A stretch of DNA of 64,000 nucleotides from Fuscovulum ytuae (lineage in GTDB: Bacteria; Pseudomonadota; Alphaproteobacteria; Rhodobacterales; Rhodobacteraceae): assembly GCF_029953595.1 (NCBI RefSeq), contig NZ_CP124535.1, positions 2,897,001 through 2,961,000 on the forward strand, given 5' to 3'. A program made the position numbers and the translations under genes. Shown here piece by piece: positions 1 to 8,870 of the stretch. Under the pieces are notes generated by a model. The model saw only the letters and a list, made by a program, of their open reading frames with translations. It did no database searches and had not been told where the DNA came from. Each line of letters opens with the position of its first letter. The first letter of the stretch is position 1.

Positions 1-1
1 T

Positions 2-64
2 CCCTGCGCTCTCAAGGTGCTTGCCATCGCGCTTCTGGCCGCCACCAAGGTTCCGGAGGTTTGA
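2..64 (+). CDS. C-terminal tail of an upstream gene (partial)
   Basis: An open frame enters from the left edge and ends with TGA at 62-64, giving a tail that ends ...KVLAIALLAATKVPEV. The stop lies 1 base before the ATG of the DUF3833 gene, and that gene's GGAGG ribosome site lies inside this tail, as in a tightly coupled operon. The hydrophobic stretch could be a last membrane helix, but 20 residues are too few to assign a family. Whether the frame is really coding cannot be shown from the window. Confidence 0.35.
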   Translation, partial: PCALKVLAIALLAATKVPEV

Positions 65-65
65 C

Positions 66-626
66 ATGACTCCCTTCTTCTCGCTCCTGCTCGGTGCGCT
101 GATCACCCTCGTTCTTGTCGCGATGAAATCGCGCTTCGTGGGCTTTCGCACTCAGCGCCCCGCCGATCTGTCCGATCGTGGCCCGCGCTTTGACCTGCGC
201 ACCCACCTTTCGGGTCCAATCCTTTGCGAAGGCGTGATCTACGGCCCCACCGGCCGCGTCGCCTCGCGCTTCACCGCCGAGATGGAGGGGACATGGGACG
301 GCAATGTGGGCGTCCTGAAGGAACGGTTCCGCTACGATTCCGGCCGCATGCAGGATCGTGAGTGGCGGCTGTTCCTGTCCAATGACGGCACCATCCGGGC
401 CGAGGCGGATGATGTGGTCGGCCCCGGCCAAGGTCGCGCAGAAGGGCCGGGCGTCCTGCTCAATTACCGCATCAAGTTGGACGAAGAGGCGGGTGGCCAT
501 GTCCTGAACGTGACCGACTGGATGTATCTGATGGAAAACGGCACGATCATGAACCGCAGCCAGTTCACCAAGTTCGGCATCACCGTGGCCGAACTCGTTG
601 CCACCATGCGCAGGCTTCCGGCATGA
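66..626 (+). CDS. DUF3833 family protein
   Basis: This 186-residue protein has a hydrophobic N-terminus (MTPFFSLLLGALITLVLVAM), probably a membrane anchor or uncleaved signal. A beta-rich domain follows, with GPILCEGVIYGPTGRVASRF near the front and a repeated pattern of charged and aromatic strands, as in the DUF3833 family. I chose the ATG at 66 because GGAGG lies 7 bases upstream; an earlier in-frame ATG at 21 has no such site. The last 4 bases overlap the following SDR gene (ATGA), so the two are probably co-translated. From general knowledge, DUF3833 genes often sit with SDR, cyclopropane-fatty-acid synthase and photolyase genes in photo-oxidative stress clusters; only the SDR neighbour is visible here. 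The biochemical role is unknown. Confidence 0.75.
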   Translation: MTPFFSLLLGALITLVLVAMKSRFVGFRTQRPADLSDRGPRFDLRTHLSGPILCEGVIYGPTGRVASRFTAEMEGTWDGNVGVLKERFRYDSGRMQDREWRLFLSNDGTIRAEADDVVGPGQGRAEGPGVLLNYRIKLDEEAGGHVLNVTDWMYLMENGTIMNRSQFTKFGITVAELVATMRRLPA

Positions 627-1360
627 GGGAGTTTCGCGGCAAACGCTATTGGCTGGTTGGGGCGTCCGAAGGCCTTGGCCTCGCCCTTGCTCAGCGGCTC
701 AGCAGCGCGGGGGCTGAGGTGATCTTGTCTGCCCGCTCTCCCAACAAACTGGCCGAGGCTGTCGCCCTGATGCCCGGCCGCGCCACGCCCATTCCCTGCG
801 ACGTGGCCTCCACGGCCTCGGTGCGCGAGGCGGCGGAACAGGCGGGCCAGTTGGATGGTGTTGTCTTCCTTGCGGGCGTCTACTGGCCGATGAAAGCGCA
901 GGACTGGGATGCCGACGCGGTCGAGGCGATGTGTGACATCAACCTCACCGGCTGCGCCCGCGTCATGGGCGCGGTGCTGCCGGGCATGGTGGCGCGGCGT
1001 TCTGGCCATGTCGTCATCACCGGGTCTCTCTCGGGCTTTCGCGGCCTGCCGGGGGCCATCGGCTATTGTGCCTCCAAGGCCGGGACGATGTCACTGGCGG
1101 AATCGATGTATTGCGACCTGCGCGGGTCCGGGGTGGATGTGCAACTGTGCAACCCCGGTTTCATCAAGACGCGGCTGACCGACAAGAACGATTTCAACAT
1201 GCCGCAAATCATGGAACCGGGGCAGGCGGCGCAGATCATGTTCGAACACATGACGACTGACCGCTTTTCCAACAGCTTCCCGGTGCCCTTTGCATGGGTC
1301 TTCCGCCTGTCGCAATTCCTGCCGGACTGGGCCTATTACCGCCTCTTCGCGCCGAAGTGA
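623..1360 (+). CDS. SDR family oxidoreductase
   Basis: This 245-residue short-chain dehydrogenase has a Rossmann fold. The cofactor motif near residues 10-20 reads LVGASEGLGLALAQRL, a variant of TGxxxGxG. Ser of VITGSLSG and the YxxxK pair in GYCASKAG form the usual catalytic set. The C-terminus (FPVPFAWVFRLSQFLPDWAYYRLF) is hydrophobic, so membrane association is possible. It overlaps the DUF3833 gene by 4 bases and is likely expressed from the same transcript. The substrate cannot be told from the sequence. The gene is followed by a hairpin-rich spacer and a convergent rsmB. Confidence 0.85.
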   Translation: MREFRGKRYWLVGASEGLGLALAQRLSSAGAEVILSARSPNKLAEAVALMPGRATPIPCDVASTASVREAAEQAGQLDGVVFLAGVYWPMKAQDWDADAVEAMCDINLTGCARVMGAVLPGMVARRSGHVVITGSLSGFRGLPGAIGYCASKAGTMSLAESMYCDLRGSGVDVQLCNPGFIKTRLTDKNDFNMPQIMEPGQAAQIMFEHMTTDRFSNSFPVPFAWVFRLSQFLPDWAYYRLFAPK

Positions 1361-1431
1361 CCGTTTTCCGGCGCGAGACAGAAGGTGAAATTCCCGACGC
1401 AGGCGGTCTTGCGCCTCGCGGCGCAGCCGCG

Positions 1432-1452
1432 CGAAATCTGTGTCAGATTTCG
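1432..1452. repeat. Perfect intergenic inverted repeat
   Basis: CGAAATCTG (1432-1440) and CAGATTTCG (1444-1452) pair perfectly around a 3-base loop TGT. It lies between the convergent SDR and rsmB genes, just after a smaller stem TGCGCC/GGCGCA. There is no clear T-run on either side, so it may be a REP-like hairpin or a bidirectional end of transcription rather than a classical terminator. Confidence 0.6.
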
Positions 1453-1466
1453 TCGCGTTTTATGCG

Positions 1467-2723
1467 TCATAAAACGCCTTTCAACCGCGCCATGAAGAAC
1501 CCGTCCATCCCCCCCGCCTCGGCCCAATGATCGGGCCGCAGGCGCAACCCGCCCGCATCCGTCCACCACGCCTCTTCCACACCCGGCATCGCCACCCGCT
1601 CCACGCTTAGCCCTGGATGCCGCGCCAGCGCCGATGCCAACTGCCCCTCGCCCTCTTCCGGCAGCAGAGAGCAGGTGCAAAACACCACCCTTCCCCCCGG
1701 CCTGACCATCCCCAACGCCCGGTCCAGAAGCTGCGCCTGCAACGCCACCAGCCCCGCCACCTCTGACCCATCCTTCACGAAGGGCAGATCGGGATGCCGC
1801 CGGATCGTCCCCGTGGCCGAACAGGGCGCATCCAGAAGCACCGCGTCGAATTGTTTCGCAGGAGTCCAGTCCAAAGCATCGGCCACCACCACCTCCGCCT
1901 CCAGCGCGCAGCGGGCAAGGTTCTCGCGCAGCCGCGCCATCCGCGCCTCGGAAAGATCCAACGCCGTCACCTGCGCTCCGGCAGCGGCCAGTTGCAGCGT
2001 CTTGCCCCCCGGTGCCGCGCAAAGGTCCAGCACCCGCTCGCCCGGTTTCGGGTCAAGCAGCCGCACAGCCAGCGTGGCAGCAGCATCCTGCACCCACCAT
2101 CCCCCCGCCGCATAGCCAGCCAGAGCCGAAACCTGCCCCTTCTCCTCAAGCCGCAGCGAACCTGTCGGCAGAACAACACCCTCCGGCGCTTCCGCCCTGT
2201 CACGAACCGTCAGGTCCAAGGGCGGCGCACCCGCCTGCACGGCCTCCATCGCCGCCACAACTTCGCGCCCATAGGCATGCACAAGCGGCTGGCGCAGCCA
2301 GCGCGGCATCCGCTGCGGGGGCAGCCCTTCAAAGGGCTGTTCCGGCACCTTGCGCAGCACGGCATTCACCAGCCCCGCCAGATGGCCCGTCCGCTTGCCG
2401 CGCCGTACGATCTCCACGGCCGCATTCACCGCGCCATGCGCGGCCCCGCCCATCGCGATCTCCACCACGGCCAGCCGCAGCGCATCGCGCACCATCCGGG
2501 GCGGTGCCTTGCGTAGATGCGGCTCCAGCACTTTATCCGCAGGCTCCAGATGCCGCAGCACTGCCAAGGTCAACCGTTGTGCCCGGGCGCGGTCCCCCGG
2601 CGGCAGGCCACTCAGCGGCCCCTGCGGATCGGCCACCGCCTGCGTCATCAGCCGCCCCTCGCCCAGCACCGCGCCCAGCAGACCCACCGCCGCCGCCCGT
2701 GCCGCCAACCCCTCTGCCGCCAT
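1467..2723 (-). CDS. rsmB: 16S rRNA cytosine methyltransferase, RsmB family
   Basis: This 418-residue protein has two parts. The N-terminal helical region, about residues 1-140, resembles the NusB-like RNA-binding domain (DRARAQRLTLAVLRHLE, LVNAVLRKVPEQ). The C-terminal domain is an RNA m5C methyltransferase: SAM-binding DLCAAPGGKTLQLA, the DAPCSATGTIRRHPDL motif with its Pro-Cys, and the nucleophile motif FCTCSLLPEEGE. This set is typical of RsmB (m5C967 of 16S rRNA) and its relatives. The start at 2723 (MAAEGLAARAAA) was chosen because the reading frame upstream shows no family similarity. It is divergent from the small DUF1674 gene, leaving about 80 bases for both promoters. Confidence 0.9.
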   Translation of the reverse strand: MAAEGLAARAAAVGLLGAVLGEGRLMTQAVADPQGPLSGLPPGDRARAQRLTLAVLRHLEPADKVLEPHLRKAPPRMVRDALRLAVVEIAMGGAAHGAVNAAVEIVRRGKRTGHLAGLVNAVLRKVPEQPFEGLPPQRMPRWLRQPLVHAYGREVVAAMEAVQAGAPPLDLTVRDRAEAPEGVVLPTGSLRLEEKGQVSALAGYAAGGWWVQDAAATLAVRLLDPKPGERVLDLCAAPGGKTLQLAAAGAQVTALDLSEARMARLRENLARCALEAEVVVADALDWTPAKQFDAVLLDAPCSATGTIRRHPDLPFVKDGSEVAGLVALQAQLLDRALGMVRPGGRVVFCTCSLLPEEGEGQLASALARHPGLSVERVAMPGVEEAWWTDAGGLRLRPDHWAEAGGMDGFFMARLKGVL

Positions 2724-2802
2724 GCCGATACGCCCCCGATACGCCCCTTGTTCCCTTGGGGAACGGGCGTATATCAACAACCAGCGACAAGGAACCCTTC
2801 CC

Positions 2803-2985
2803 ATGACCGAAGAAAACCCGCGCCCCGACCTGCCGCCCGAAGCCCAGCGCGCCTTGGCTGAGGCAGAGGAACGCCGCAAAGCCGCCAAGGCGCAGGTCCT
2901 GCCCCCGGAACTCGGTGGCCGCGAAGGCCCGGAACCTGTCCGCTATGGCGATTGGGAAAAGAAGGGTCTGGCGATCGACTTCTAA
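2803..2985 (+). CDS. SDHAF4-like protein (DUF1674)
   Basis: This 60-residue protein has a charged Ala-rich helix and the C-terminal signature RYGDWEKKGLAIDF. That signature marks DUF1674, the bacterial relatives of succinate dehydrogenase assembly factor 4, which bind flavinylated SdhA before complex II is assembled. The length and C-terminus fit the family well. The bases AAGGAAC lie upstream of the ATG. It stands alone between divergent rsmB and the convergent small periplasmic gene. The function is carried over from the family and is not shown by context. Confidence 0.85.
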   Translation: MTEENPRPDLPPEAQRALAEAEERRKAAKAQVLPPELGGREGPEPVRYGDWEKKGLAIDF

Positions 2986-2995
2986 AGGGCCAGCC

Positions 2996-3391
2996 TTAAC
3001 GCAGTCGGAAGGATGCCGAATCCCCTGCGCCCTTGTCCACGGTAAAGCGAATCTCTTCGCCCCCCCGCGCCTCGACAAGCTGGCAGTTTCTCGGGATCGG
3101 ATAGCCTGACCAGTCCATCTCGCGGCAGAAATAGCCATCCTGCCATTCCCAGCTCCCGGTCACGTCCCAGCCAAGGGCACGCCCCTTGATCTCGCCGTCC
3201 TCTTCCACGGTCAAAGAGATGCCGAACATCCCCAACCGCAATTCCTTGCCGGAAACGGTTTCAATGAAATCCGACTTGTCGCTGATGCGCGCAAAGCTTT
3301 CTGCCGCAGCAGGCAATGCGGCAAGCGAAAGAAGGGCGGCTGGAAGAACGGCGTGCAACATGACGAAAGCCCCGATGGAAGCTGATGACAT
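2996..3391 (-). CDS. Small secreted (periplasmic) hypothetical protein
   Basis: The 131-residue protein has an N-terminal signal sequence (MLHAVLPAALLSLAALPAAA, probable cut near residue 30). The mature domain is about 100 residues with two Cys (YFCREMDW and RNCQLV) that could form a disulfide. The start at 3391 has AGGA 7 bases upstream; a second ATG at 3361 would give a shorter signal peptide. I do not recognise a named domain. Proteins like this beside dapB are sometimes labelled dihydrodipicolinate reductase in databases; this one has no dapB motifs, and that name would be wrong. A role in the envelope is only an inference from the signal peptide. Confidence 0.65.
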   Translation of the reverse strand: MSSASIGAFVMLHAVLPAALLSLAALPAAAESFARISDKSDFIETVSGKELRLGMFGISLTVEEDGEIKGRALGWDVTGSWEWQDGYFCREMDWSGYPIPRNCQLVEARGGEEIRFTVDKGAGDSASFRLR

Positions 3392-3471
3392 ACGGCAAAA
3401 GTCCTGTGCCGGATGAATACCGCATCCAGAATTGTGGTCAATGTCACGCTGACGTGAAGGTTGCCGAAAAA

Positions 3472-4281
3472 TTAAAGGCCCAGCACGTCCATCATGTCAT
3501 ATTGCCCCGGCTTCTGCCCTTGCCCCCACAAGGCCGCGCGCAAGGCACCTCTGGCAAAGATCGCGCGGTCAGTTGCGACATGCCGTAGGATGACCCGCTC
3601 GCCATCTGCGGCAAAGATGACATCATGCTCGCCCACGATATCGCCGCCCCGCACGGCGGCAAATCCGATCTGCCCCCGCTTGCGCGCGCCCGTGATCCCG
3701 TGCCGCCCGCTGTCCATCGCGTCGTCAAGATCGACGCCGCGCCCCTCGGCGGCGGCCCGGCCCAGCATCAGCGCCGTGCCTGACGGCGCATCCACCTTCA
3801 TCCGGTGATGCGCCTCAACGATCTCCACATCCCAATCCTCGTCCAAGGCGGCGGCGATCTTCTGGGTCAGCCGCACCAGAAGATTGACACCAAGGCTCAT
3901 ATTCCCCGCCCGAACGACAACCGCATGGCGGGCTGCGGCGTCGATCTTAGCCAGATGGGCGGCCTCCAGCCCCGTCGTGCCGATGACATGCACCGCCCGC
4001 GCCTGCGCGGCCAATGCGGCGAACTCCACCGTCGCCGCCGGGGCGGTGAAATCGATTACCGCCTGCGCCTTGGCAAAGGCCTCCAACGGGTCATCCGTCA
4101 CCGCCACGCCGATCGCCGCGCCCCCCATCGCCGCGCCAATATCGCGACCGACCCAATCATGCCCTGCCCGCTCGACAGCGCCCACCAGCCGCGCCTTGCC
4201 CGAAGCTACGATGGTGCGCACCAACATCTGCCCCATGCGCCCCGACGCACCCGTCACCACAATTCCCGGCAGATCGGCCAT
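3472..4281 (-). CDS. dapB: 4-hydroxy-tetrahydrodipicolinate reductase
   Basis: This 269-residue enzyme catalyses the NAD(P)H-dependent second committed step of the diaminopimelate/lysine pathway. The nucleotide-binding loop is [14 protein letters not shown] at the N-terminus. The catalytic and substrate motif [19 protein letters not shown] carries the His-His and Lys. The C-terminal [19 protein letters not shown] segment is also typical. Length matches the family. The ATG at 4281 has GGAGG at a good distance; an in-frame GTG 12 bases upstream overlaps that site and is less likely. It is divergent from rbfA, with about 95 bases between the two starts. Confidence 0.95.
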   Translation of the reverse strand: MADLPGIVVTGASGRMGQMLVRTIVASGKARLVGAVERAGHDWVGRDIGAAMGGAAIGVAVTDDPLEAFAKAQAVIDFTAPAATVEFAALAAQARAVHVIGTTGLEAAHLAKIDAAARHAVVVRAGNMSLGVNLLVRLTQKIAAALDEDWDVEIVEAHHRMKVDAPSGTALMLGRAAAEGRGVDLDDAMDSGRHGITGARKRGQIGFAAVRGGDIVGEHDVIFAADGERVILRHVATDRAIFARGALRAALWGQGQKPGQYDMMDVLGL

Positions 4282-4375
4282 ATCATCCTCCACGCTTACC
4301 GCCCGTTTAGCCGCAACCGCCCCCCCATGAAAGCCCGCCGTTGCGGGCGCGGGCCAAAGGGCCTATGTGGAACCC

Positions 4376-4795
4376 ATGTCGAACAAGCGCTTCTCTTCGG
4401 GCAAGGGCCCTTCGCAACGCCAGCTTCGCGTGGGCGAACTCATCCGCCGCACGCTGTCGGACGTGCTGAACCGGGCCGAGATTCACGACCCCGACCTCAA
4501 CCGCATGTCCATTACGGTGGGCGAAGTGTCCTGCTCCCCCGACCTCAAGGTGGCGACGGTCTATGTCATGCCCCTCATGGGATCGGTCAAGGTTGAAGAG
4601 GCCATCGCAGCCCTTGCCCGCAACAAGGCCGAACTGCGCCGCCGCGTCAGCGCCGAGATGACGCTCAAATACGCCCCGGACCTGCGCTTCCGCCCGGATG
4701 AAACCTTTGACAGGTTGGACGAAACCCGCCGCCTCTTCTCGGATGAAAAGGTCAAGCGCGACCTTGCTGCCCCGGAAGATGAATCCGAGGCGTGA
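4376..4795 (+). CDS. rbfA: 30S ribosome-binding factor RbfA
   Basis: This 139-residue protein is a KH-fold 30S maturation factor that acts on the 16S rRNA 5' end and in cold adaptation. Family motifs are visible: [21 protein letters not shown] at the front, [17 protein letters not shown] in the middle and [14 protein letters not shown] toward the end. The ATG at 4376 gives [11 protein letters not shown]; a GTG 9 bases earlier is possible. In many relatives truB follows, but here the next gene is a convergent uvrC. Confidence 0.93.
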   Translation: MSNKRFSSGKGPSQRQLRVGELIRRTLSDVLNRAEIHDPDLNRMSITVGEVSCSPDLKVATVYVMPLMGSVKVEEAIAALARNKAELRRRVSAEMTLKYAPDLRFRPDETFDRLDETRRLFSDEKVKRDLAAPEDESEA

Positions 4796-4805
4796 CAGGC
4801 CGTAG

Positions 4806-4824
4806 GGTGGGGTTCCGCCCCGCC
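4806..4824. terminator. Weak hairpin between rbfA and uvrC
   Basis: GGTGGGG and CCCCGCC can pair (with one G-T wobble) around the loop TTCCG in the 33-base gap between the two convergent genes. No U-tract follows on either strand, so the terminator role is uncertain. Confidence 0.35.
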
Positions 4825-4828
4825 GCCC

Positions 4829-6718
4829 CTATCTGTCGTGAAAGAAATCGTGGATCACCTGCGCCATCGCCTCGCTGATCCCGTCCACTGCCATCAGATC
4901 CGCCACCCCGGCGCGTGACACGGCCTTGGCGCTGCCGAAATGTGCCAGAAGGGCGCGTTTGCGCGCCGCTCCCACCCCCGGCACATCGTCCAAGGGTGTC
5001 GCACTCACCGCCTTCGCCCGCTTCGCCCGATGCGCGCCATTGGCCCAGCGATGCGCCTCATCCCGCAAGCGCTGTACGAAATACAGAACCGGGTCATTCC
5101 GCTGCAACGCAAAGGGCGGCTCGCCGGGGCGGTGGAACTCTTCCTTCCCGGCATCGCGGTCGATCCCCTTGGCCACCCCGATATAGGGAATGTCCTCCAC
5201 CCCCAACTCGGCCATGATCTCGCCCACTGCGGACACTTGCCCCGCGCCCCCGTCGATCAGCAATAGGTCCGGCCAGGCATCGGTCTTCCGCTCCGGGTCC
5301 TCTTTCAACAGCCGCTCGAATCGCCGGGTCAGCACCTCTTTCATCATCCCGAAATCGTCGCCCGCCTTGCCCGCCGCGCCCTTGATGTTGAACTTGCGAT
5401 ACTGCCCCTTGTCGAACCCGTCGGGTCCCGCAACGATCATCCCCCCCACGGCATCCGACCCTTGGATATGCGCGTTGTCATAGACCTCGATCCGCCTTGG
5501 TGGGGCGTCCAGATCGAAGGCATCCGCCAACCCGATCAGCAGCTTCGACTGCGCCGCCCCTTCGGCCATCCGCCGCGCCAGCGACTCGCGCGCATTGCGC
5601 GCCGCATTCTCCACCAGTTCCGCCTTTTCGCCCCGCTGCGGCACCGCCAGTTCCACCTTCCGCCCTGCCCGTTCGGCCAAGGCAGCCGCCACCAGATCCT
5701 CATTCTCCACCGGATGCGACAGAAGGATCAGGCGCGGCGGCTCTTTGTCGTCATAGAACTGGGCCACAAAGGCCTCCAGAATCTCGCTCTCCTCCGCCCC
5801 CGATCCCGTGCGCGGATAGAAATCCCGGTTCCCCCAGCTTTGGTTCGCGCGGATGAAAAAGACCTGCACGCAGGCCTGCCCCCCTTCCAGATGCAGCGCG
5901 ATCACATCCGCCTCTGCCACCCCACGCGGATTGATGCCCTGCGCCGATTGCACCTGGGTCAGCGCCCGGATTCGGTCGCGCAGCGCGGCGGCCCGCTCAA
6001 ACTCCATCGCCTCGGACGCCGCCGCCATCTGCCCGGCCAATTGCGCCTGCACCTCAGTCGACTTGCCCTGTAGGAACCGCTCAGCATCCGACACCTGCGC
6101 GGCATATTGCTCAGGCGTCACTCGCCCCACGCAAGGGGCCGAACAGCGCTTGATCTGAAACAGCAGGCAGGGCCGCGTGCGGCTTTCGAACATCGCATCC
6201 GAACAGTTCCGCAAGAGGAATACCTTCTGCAACTGGTTCAGCGTGCGGTTCACCGCCCCCGCACTGGCAAAGGGCCCGAAGTAACTGCCCTTTTCCGACC
6301 GCTTACCGCGATGCTTCTTGATCTGTGGAAAGGCATGCTCTTTCCCGATCAGGATATTGGGGAAAGACTTGTCGTCGCGCAGCAGCACGTTATAGCGCGG
6401 CTTCAATTGCTTGATGAGGTTCTGCTCCAACAGCAGCGCCTCCATCTCTGTCCGCGTCGTCAGGAACATCATCGACGCGGTTTCCGAAATCATCCGCGCG
6501 ATGCGCCCGGAATGGCCCGACGGGCGCGCATAATTCGATACCCGCGCCTTCAGGTTCCGCGCCTTGCCGACATACAGCACCTCGGACTTCGCGTTCAGCA
6601 TCCGGTAAACACCGGGCGAGGAATCGAGCGTCCGCAGATAGGATTGGATCACCTCATGGCCTGTCGCCACGGGTGCCCCCGTCCCCTCTTCGCCGTCCTT
6701 CTGCACGCCGTCTGACAA
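4829..6718 (-). CDS. uvrC: Excinuclease ABC subunit C
   Basis: This 629-residue subunit makes both incisions in UvrABC nucleotide excision repair. In order it shows a GIY-YIG nuclease domain (about residues 33-115: [26 protein letters not shown]), a Cys-rich linker ([19 protein letters not shown]), a UVR helix pair near 215-245, an RNase H-like nuclease domain ([34 protein letters not shown]), and C-terminal helix-hairpin-helix motifs ([36 protein letters not shown]). The start used is a TTG at 6718 preceded by AAGG; a GTG four codons later is possible. The long upstream spacer is AT-rich and carries a DnaA box. Confidence 0.95.
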   Translation of the reverse strand: MSDGVQKDGEEGTGAPVATGHEVIQSYLRTLDSSPGVYRMLNAKSEVLYVGKARNLKARVSNYARPSGHSGRIARMISETASMMFLTTRTEMEALLLEQNLIKQLKPRYNVLLRDDKSFPNILIGKEHAFPQIKKHRGKRSEKGSYFGPFASAGAVNRTLNQLQKVFLLRNCSDAMFESRTRPCLLFQIKRCSAPCVGRVTPEQYAAQVSDAERFLQGKSTEVQAQLAGQMAAASEAMEFERAAALRDRIRALTQVQSAQGINPRGVAEADVIALHLEGGQACVQVFFIRANQSWGNRDFYPRTGSGAEESEILEAFVAQFYDDKEPPRLILLSHPVENEDLVAAALAERAGRKVELAVPQRGEKAELVENAARNARESLARRMAEGAAQSKLLIGLADAFDLDAPPRRIEVYDNAHIQGSDAVGGMIVAGPDGFDKGQYRKFNIKGAAGKAGDDFGMMKEVLTRRFERLLKEDPERKTDAWPDLLLIDGGAGQVSAVGEIMAELGVEDIPYIGVAKGIDRDAGKEEFHRPGEPPFALQRNDPVLYFVQRLRDEAHRWANGAHRAKRAKAVSATPLDDVPGVGAARKRALLAHFGSAKAVSRAGVADLMAVDGISEAMAQVIHDFFHDR

Positions 6719-6810
6719 TGCCCTTACACCTTTATCTTAGACACATCGATTCCCCCCCTTGGCTGCAACGCTCCGCGACGAAGGGCAAGAGGGAAGCTGT
6801 CCACGGTTTC

Positions 6811-6819
6811 TGTGGATAA
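6811..6819 (-). promoter_or_regulatory. DnaA box
   Basis: TGTGGATAA on the + strand is the exact complement of the consensus DnaA box TTATCCACA. It lies about 90 bases upstream of the uvrC start inside an AT-rich spacer. One box alone by chance is not rare in 64 kb, so its meaning depends on the neighbouring partial boxes. Confidence 0.5.
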
Positions 6820-6880
6820 CTCTGCGGGAAAGTTTTTGGCAGGCCGAATTTTCCCTTGTTTTCTGCTGCTTTCCTTGCAT

Positions 6881-6897
6881 TGCCTAAAATTTAGGCA
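6881..6897. repeat. 17-base perfect palindrome
   Basis: TGCCTAAA and TTTAGGCA flank a single central A. Symmetry and AT-rich setting suggest a dimeric protein-binding site upstream of uvrC rather than a terminator. Confidence 0.45.
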
Positions 6898-7042
6898 AAT
6901 TTGCAAGTATTTGAAAACAAACAAAAGATTTTCTAGATTGCGGCAAATCACTGAAAAACTTAGGGATTTTGTAACGTCTTGGTAACCACAATGTCAGAAG
7001 TGGACAACTCTGTAACGACCATCGGTTGAAGGGGTGTAAACC

Positions 7043-7819
7043 TTACTCAACACCTACGACATCCGGCGTCTGCCATGCCAGATGCTGCCCGCCATCCACC
7101 GCGATCATCTGCCCAGTCACAGCCCGCGCATCGATCAGGTAACCCAGCGCTGCGGTGATGTCTTCGGGCATCGCGCCGCGTTGCAGAACCGTCGCCGCGC
7201 GTTGGCGCGCAAAGGCCTCTGCCGTCTGCCGTCCGCCTTGCAAGGTCGGCCCCGGACCGATGGCATTCACGCGCACCCGTGGGGCCAAGCCCTGCGCTGC
7301 CGTCTGCGTCAGGGCCCACAGCGCCGCCTTGGCAATCGTATAGCTCGTGAATTCCGGGGTCAGCTTCCAGACCCTCTGATCCACCATGTTCACGATCAAC
7401 CCGCGCGCCACAGGTTCGCCGCCGTCATCACTCTCTGGCTCCGGCACCTGCGCGGCAAAGGCCTGGGTCAGCACGAAGGGCGCGCGCAGGTTCGATTCGA
7501 TATGCCGATCCCAACTTTCCCGCGTCGCGCTGGCGAAATCATCATGCTCAAAGATCGAGGCATTGTTGACCAACACTGTCAAAGGCCCACCCAAGGCCTC
7601 TGCCGCGCGCGGCAGCAACGTTTGCACCTCGCCTTCAATCAGAACATCGGCAGCCAATGTCACCGCCCGCCGCCCCATTGCGGCGATCTCGGCCGCCACG
7701 GCCTCGGCTTCATCTTTACTGCCTGCGTAATGCACGGCCACGTCATATCCCCGGCTGGCCAGATACAGGGCCATCGCCCGCCCCAGCCGACGCCCGGCCC
7801 CCGTCACCAATGCCCGCAT
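7043..7819 (-). CDS. SDR family oxidoreductase, pteridine-reductase-like
   Basis: This 258-residue short-chain dehydrogenase starts MRALVTGAGRRLGRAMALYL. The TGxxxRxG form of the cofactor motif is found in pteridine and dihydromonapterin reductases (FolM/PTR1-like). NNASIFEHDD and the catalytic SYTIAKAALWALTQ (Tyr and Lys) follow, then the family's C-terminal VDGGQHLAW. The ATG at 7819 was chosen because the longer frame runs into the neighbouring small gene. It is the last of a minus-strand run (S49 peptidase, zinc-ribbon protein, SDR) with almost no gaps. Reduction of a pterin is an inference from the motif; a FabG-like ketoreductase is the alternative. Confidence 0.85.
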   Translation of the reverse strand: MRALVTGAGRRLGRAMALYLASRGYDVAVHYAGSKDEAEAVAAEIAAMGRRAVTLAADVLIEGEVQTLLPRAAEALGGPLTVLVNNASIFEHDDFASATRESWDRHIESNLRAPFVLTQAFAAQVPEPESDDGGEPVARGLIVNMVDQRVWKLTPEFTSYTIAKAALWALTQTAAQGLAPRVRVNAIGPGPTLQGGRQTAEAFARQRAATVLQRGAMPEDITAALGYLIDARAVTGQMIAVDGGQHLAWQTPDVVGVE

Positions 7820-7820
7820 G

Positions 7821-8009
7821 TCAGCCCTTCCCGCAGTCGCACCCGCCCTTGCCGATGAGATAGCGCCCACATCCCCGACAGCGAGAGGGCTTTGCCCGCG
7901 CGACCCGCTTCTTCACCGACCGCGAAATGGCACCGGGAAACAGCCATTTGCCGATCATCCCGATCAGGGCCATGCCGCCTAGGAACAGGATGAAGATCTT
8001 CAGCAGCAT
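7821..8009 (-). CDS. Small membrane protein with zinc-ribbon tail
   Basis: This 62-residue protein has one N-terminal membrane helix (MLLKIFILFLGGMALIGMIGKWLF) and a basic linker. The C-terminus carries four Cys in two pairs (CRGCGRYLI...CDCGKG), a short zinc-ribbon pattern. It lies between the S49 peptidase gene (4-base gap) and the SDR gene (1-base gap), so it is almost surely in one transcript with them. The start at 8009 gives a clean membrane helix. No function is known to me. Confidence 0.7.
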   Translation of the reverse strand: MLLKIFILFLGGMALIGMIGKWLFPGAISRSVKKRVARAKPSRCRGCGRYLIGKGGCDCGKG

Positions 8010-8013
8010 GCCG

Positions 8014-8808
8014 TCACAGCCCGAACCGCGCCCAAAGCGCGCGTTCCTCGACACCCTGCATCAGCCCATCCGTCGCCGCCATCCCCAACCGCTGCAACAG
8101 CCCGCGCTTCTGCCCATAGGGGATCAGCCGCACCTTATCGCCATACATCTCCATCAATTTGGGACGCAGATGTGCCACGCCATCCACAAGGCCCAGCTTG
8201 ACCGCCTCCGCCCCCACCCAGACATCGGCGTTGAACAGGTCTGCCGAAAGGTCCAGCCGCGACGCACGCCGCGCCTTTACGTGGTCGATAAAGGCCGCAT
8301 GGATCGGCTCCTGCAATTTGCGCAAGCGTTCCACATCCTCCGGCTTTTGCGGCAGGAAGGGGTCGGCAAAACTCTTCGACCTGCCCGCCGTCACCACCCG
8401 CCGCTCGATCCCCTGCCGCGCCATCAGTTCTGGGAACCCGAAAGACGCAAAGATCACCCCGATCGACCCCACGATCGATGACGCATCCACCCAGATGTCA
8501 TCCCCCGCACAGGCCAACCAATAGCCGCCGCTCGCCGCCACATCCTCCACAAAGGCATGGACCGGGACCTTCTTCTCTTCCGCCAGCCGCCGCACCCGCG
8601 CCGCGATCAGCGCCGATTGCACCGCCGATCCGCCGGGAGAGTTGATGACAAGCGCCACCGCCGCAGGCTTGCCCTTGGCAAAGGCCCGCTCAATCAGCGG
8701 CGCGACGCTCTGATCATTCAACCCGCGCGACCCCACACCGATCGCGCCTTGCAGGCGGATCACGGGAACCATGGCGGGTTTGGGCACGAAGGGGATGAAA
8801 CGTCTCAT
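8014..8808 (-). CDS. S49 family peptidase (SppA/SohB-like)
   Basis: This 264-residue serine protease is of the ClpP/crotonase fold and is likely involved in clearing signal peptides or membrane protein fragments. The nucleophile is Ser93 in VAASGGYWLA and the general base is Lys145 in TAGRSKSFADPF. The 52-residue spacing between them matches that of known short SppA enzymes. NSPGG near residue 57 forms the oxyanion region. There is no strong N-terminal membrane helix, only a short hydrophobic start, so it may be cytoplasmic or peripheral. It is the first gene of the minus-strand trio and divergent from the LysR gene. Confidence 0.88.
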   Translation of the reverse strand: MRRFIPFVPKPAMVPVIRLQGAIGVGSRGLNDQSVAPLIERAFAKGKPAAVALVINSPGGSAVQSALIAARVRRLAEEKKVPVHAFVEDVAASGGYWLACAGDDIWVDASSIVGSIGVIFASFGFPELMARQGIERRVVTAGRSKSFADPFLPQKPEDVERLRKLQEPIHAAFIDHVKARRASRLDLSADLFNADVWVGAEAVKLGLVDGVAHLRPKLMEMYGDKVRLIPYGQKRGLLQRLGMAATDGLMQGVEERALWARFGL

Positions 8809-8870
8809 GCCACACAGCTAAGGGTCCGGGGCCTTGCGGACAAGTGAGGAATGACGGCAGCATCGCTCAC

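Larger units (their letters stand above)
6719..7042. other. AT-rich non-coding spacer upstream of uvrC
   Basis: This 324-base stretch has no credible gene and is clearly more AT-rich than its surroundings between about 6840 and 6990. It holds a perfect DnaA box, a 17-base palindrome TGCCTAAAATTTAGGCA at 6881-6897, and several partial DnaA-box-like words such as GTAACCACA near 6981 and GTGGACAAC near 7000. The uvrC promoter must lie here. Origin-like or DnaA-controlled function is possible but unproven. Confidence 0.6.

Noticed and set aside
6724-6951. Short minus-strand frame in the uvrC upstream spacer
   Set aside because: AT-rich spacer with regulatory signs; the translation has no similarity and a poor start.
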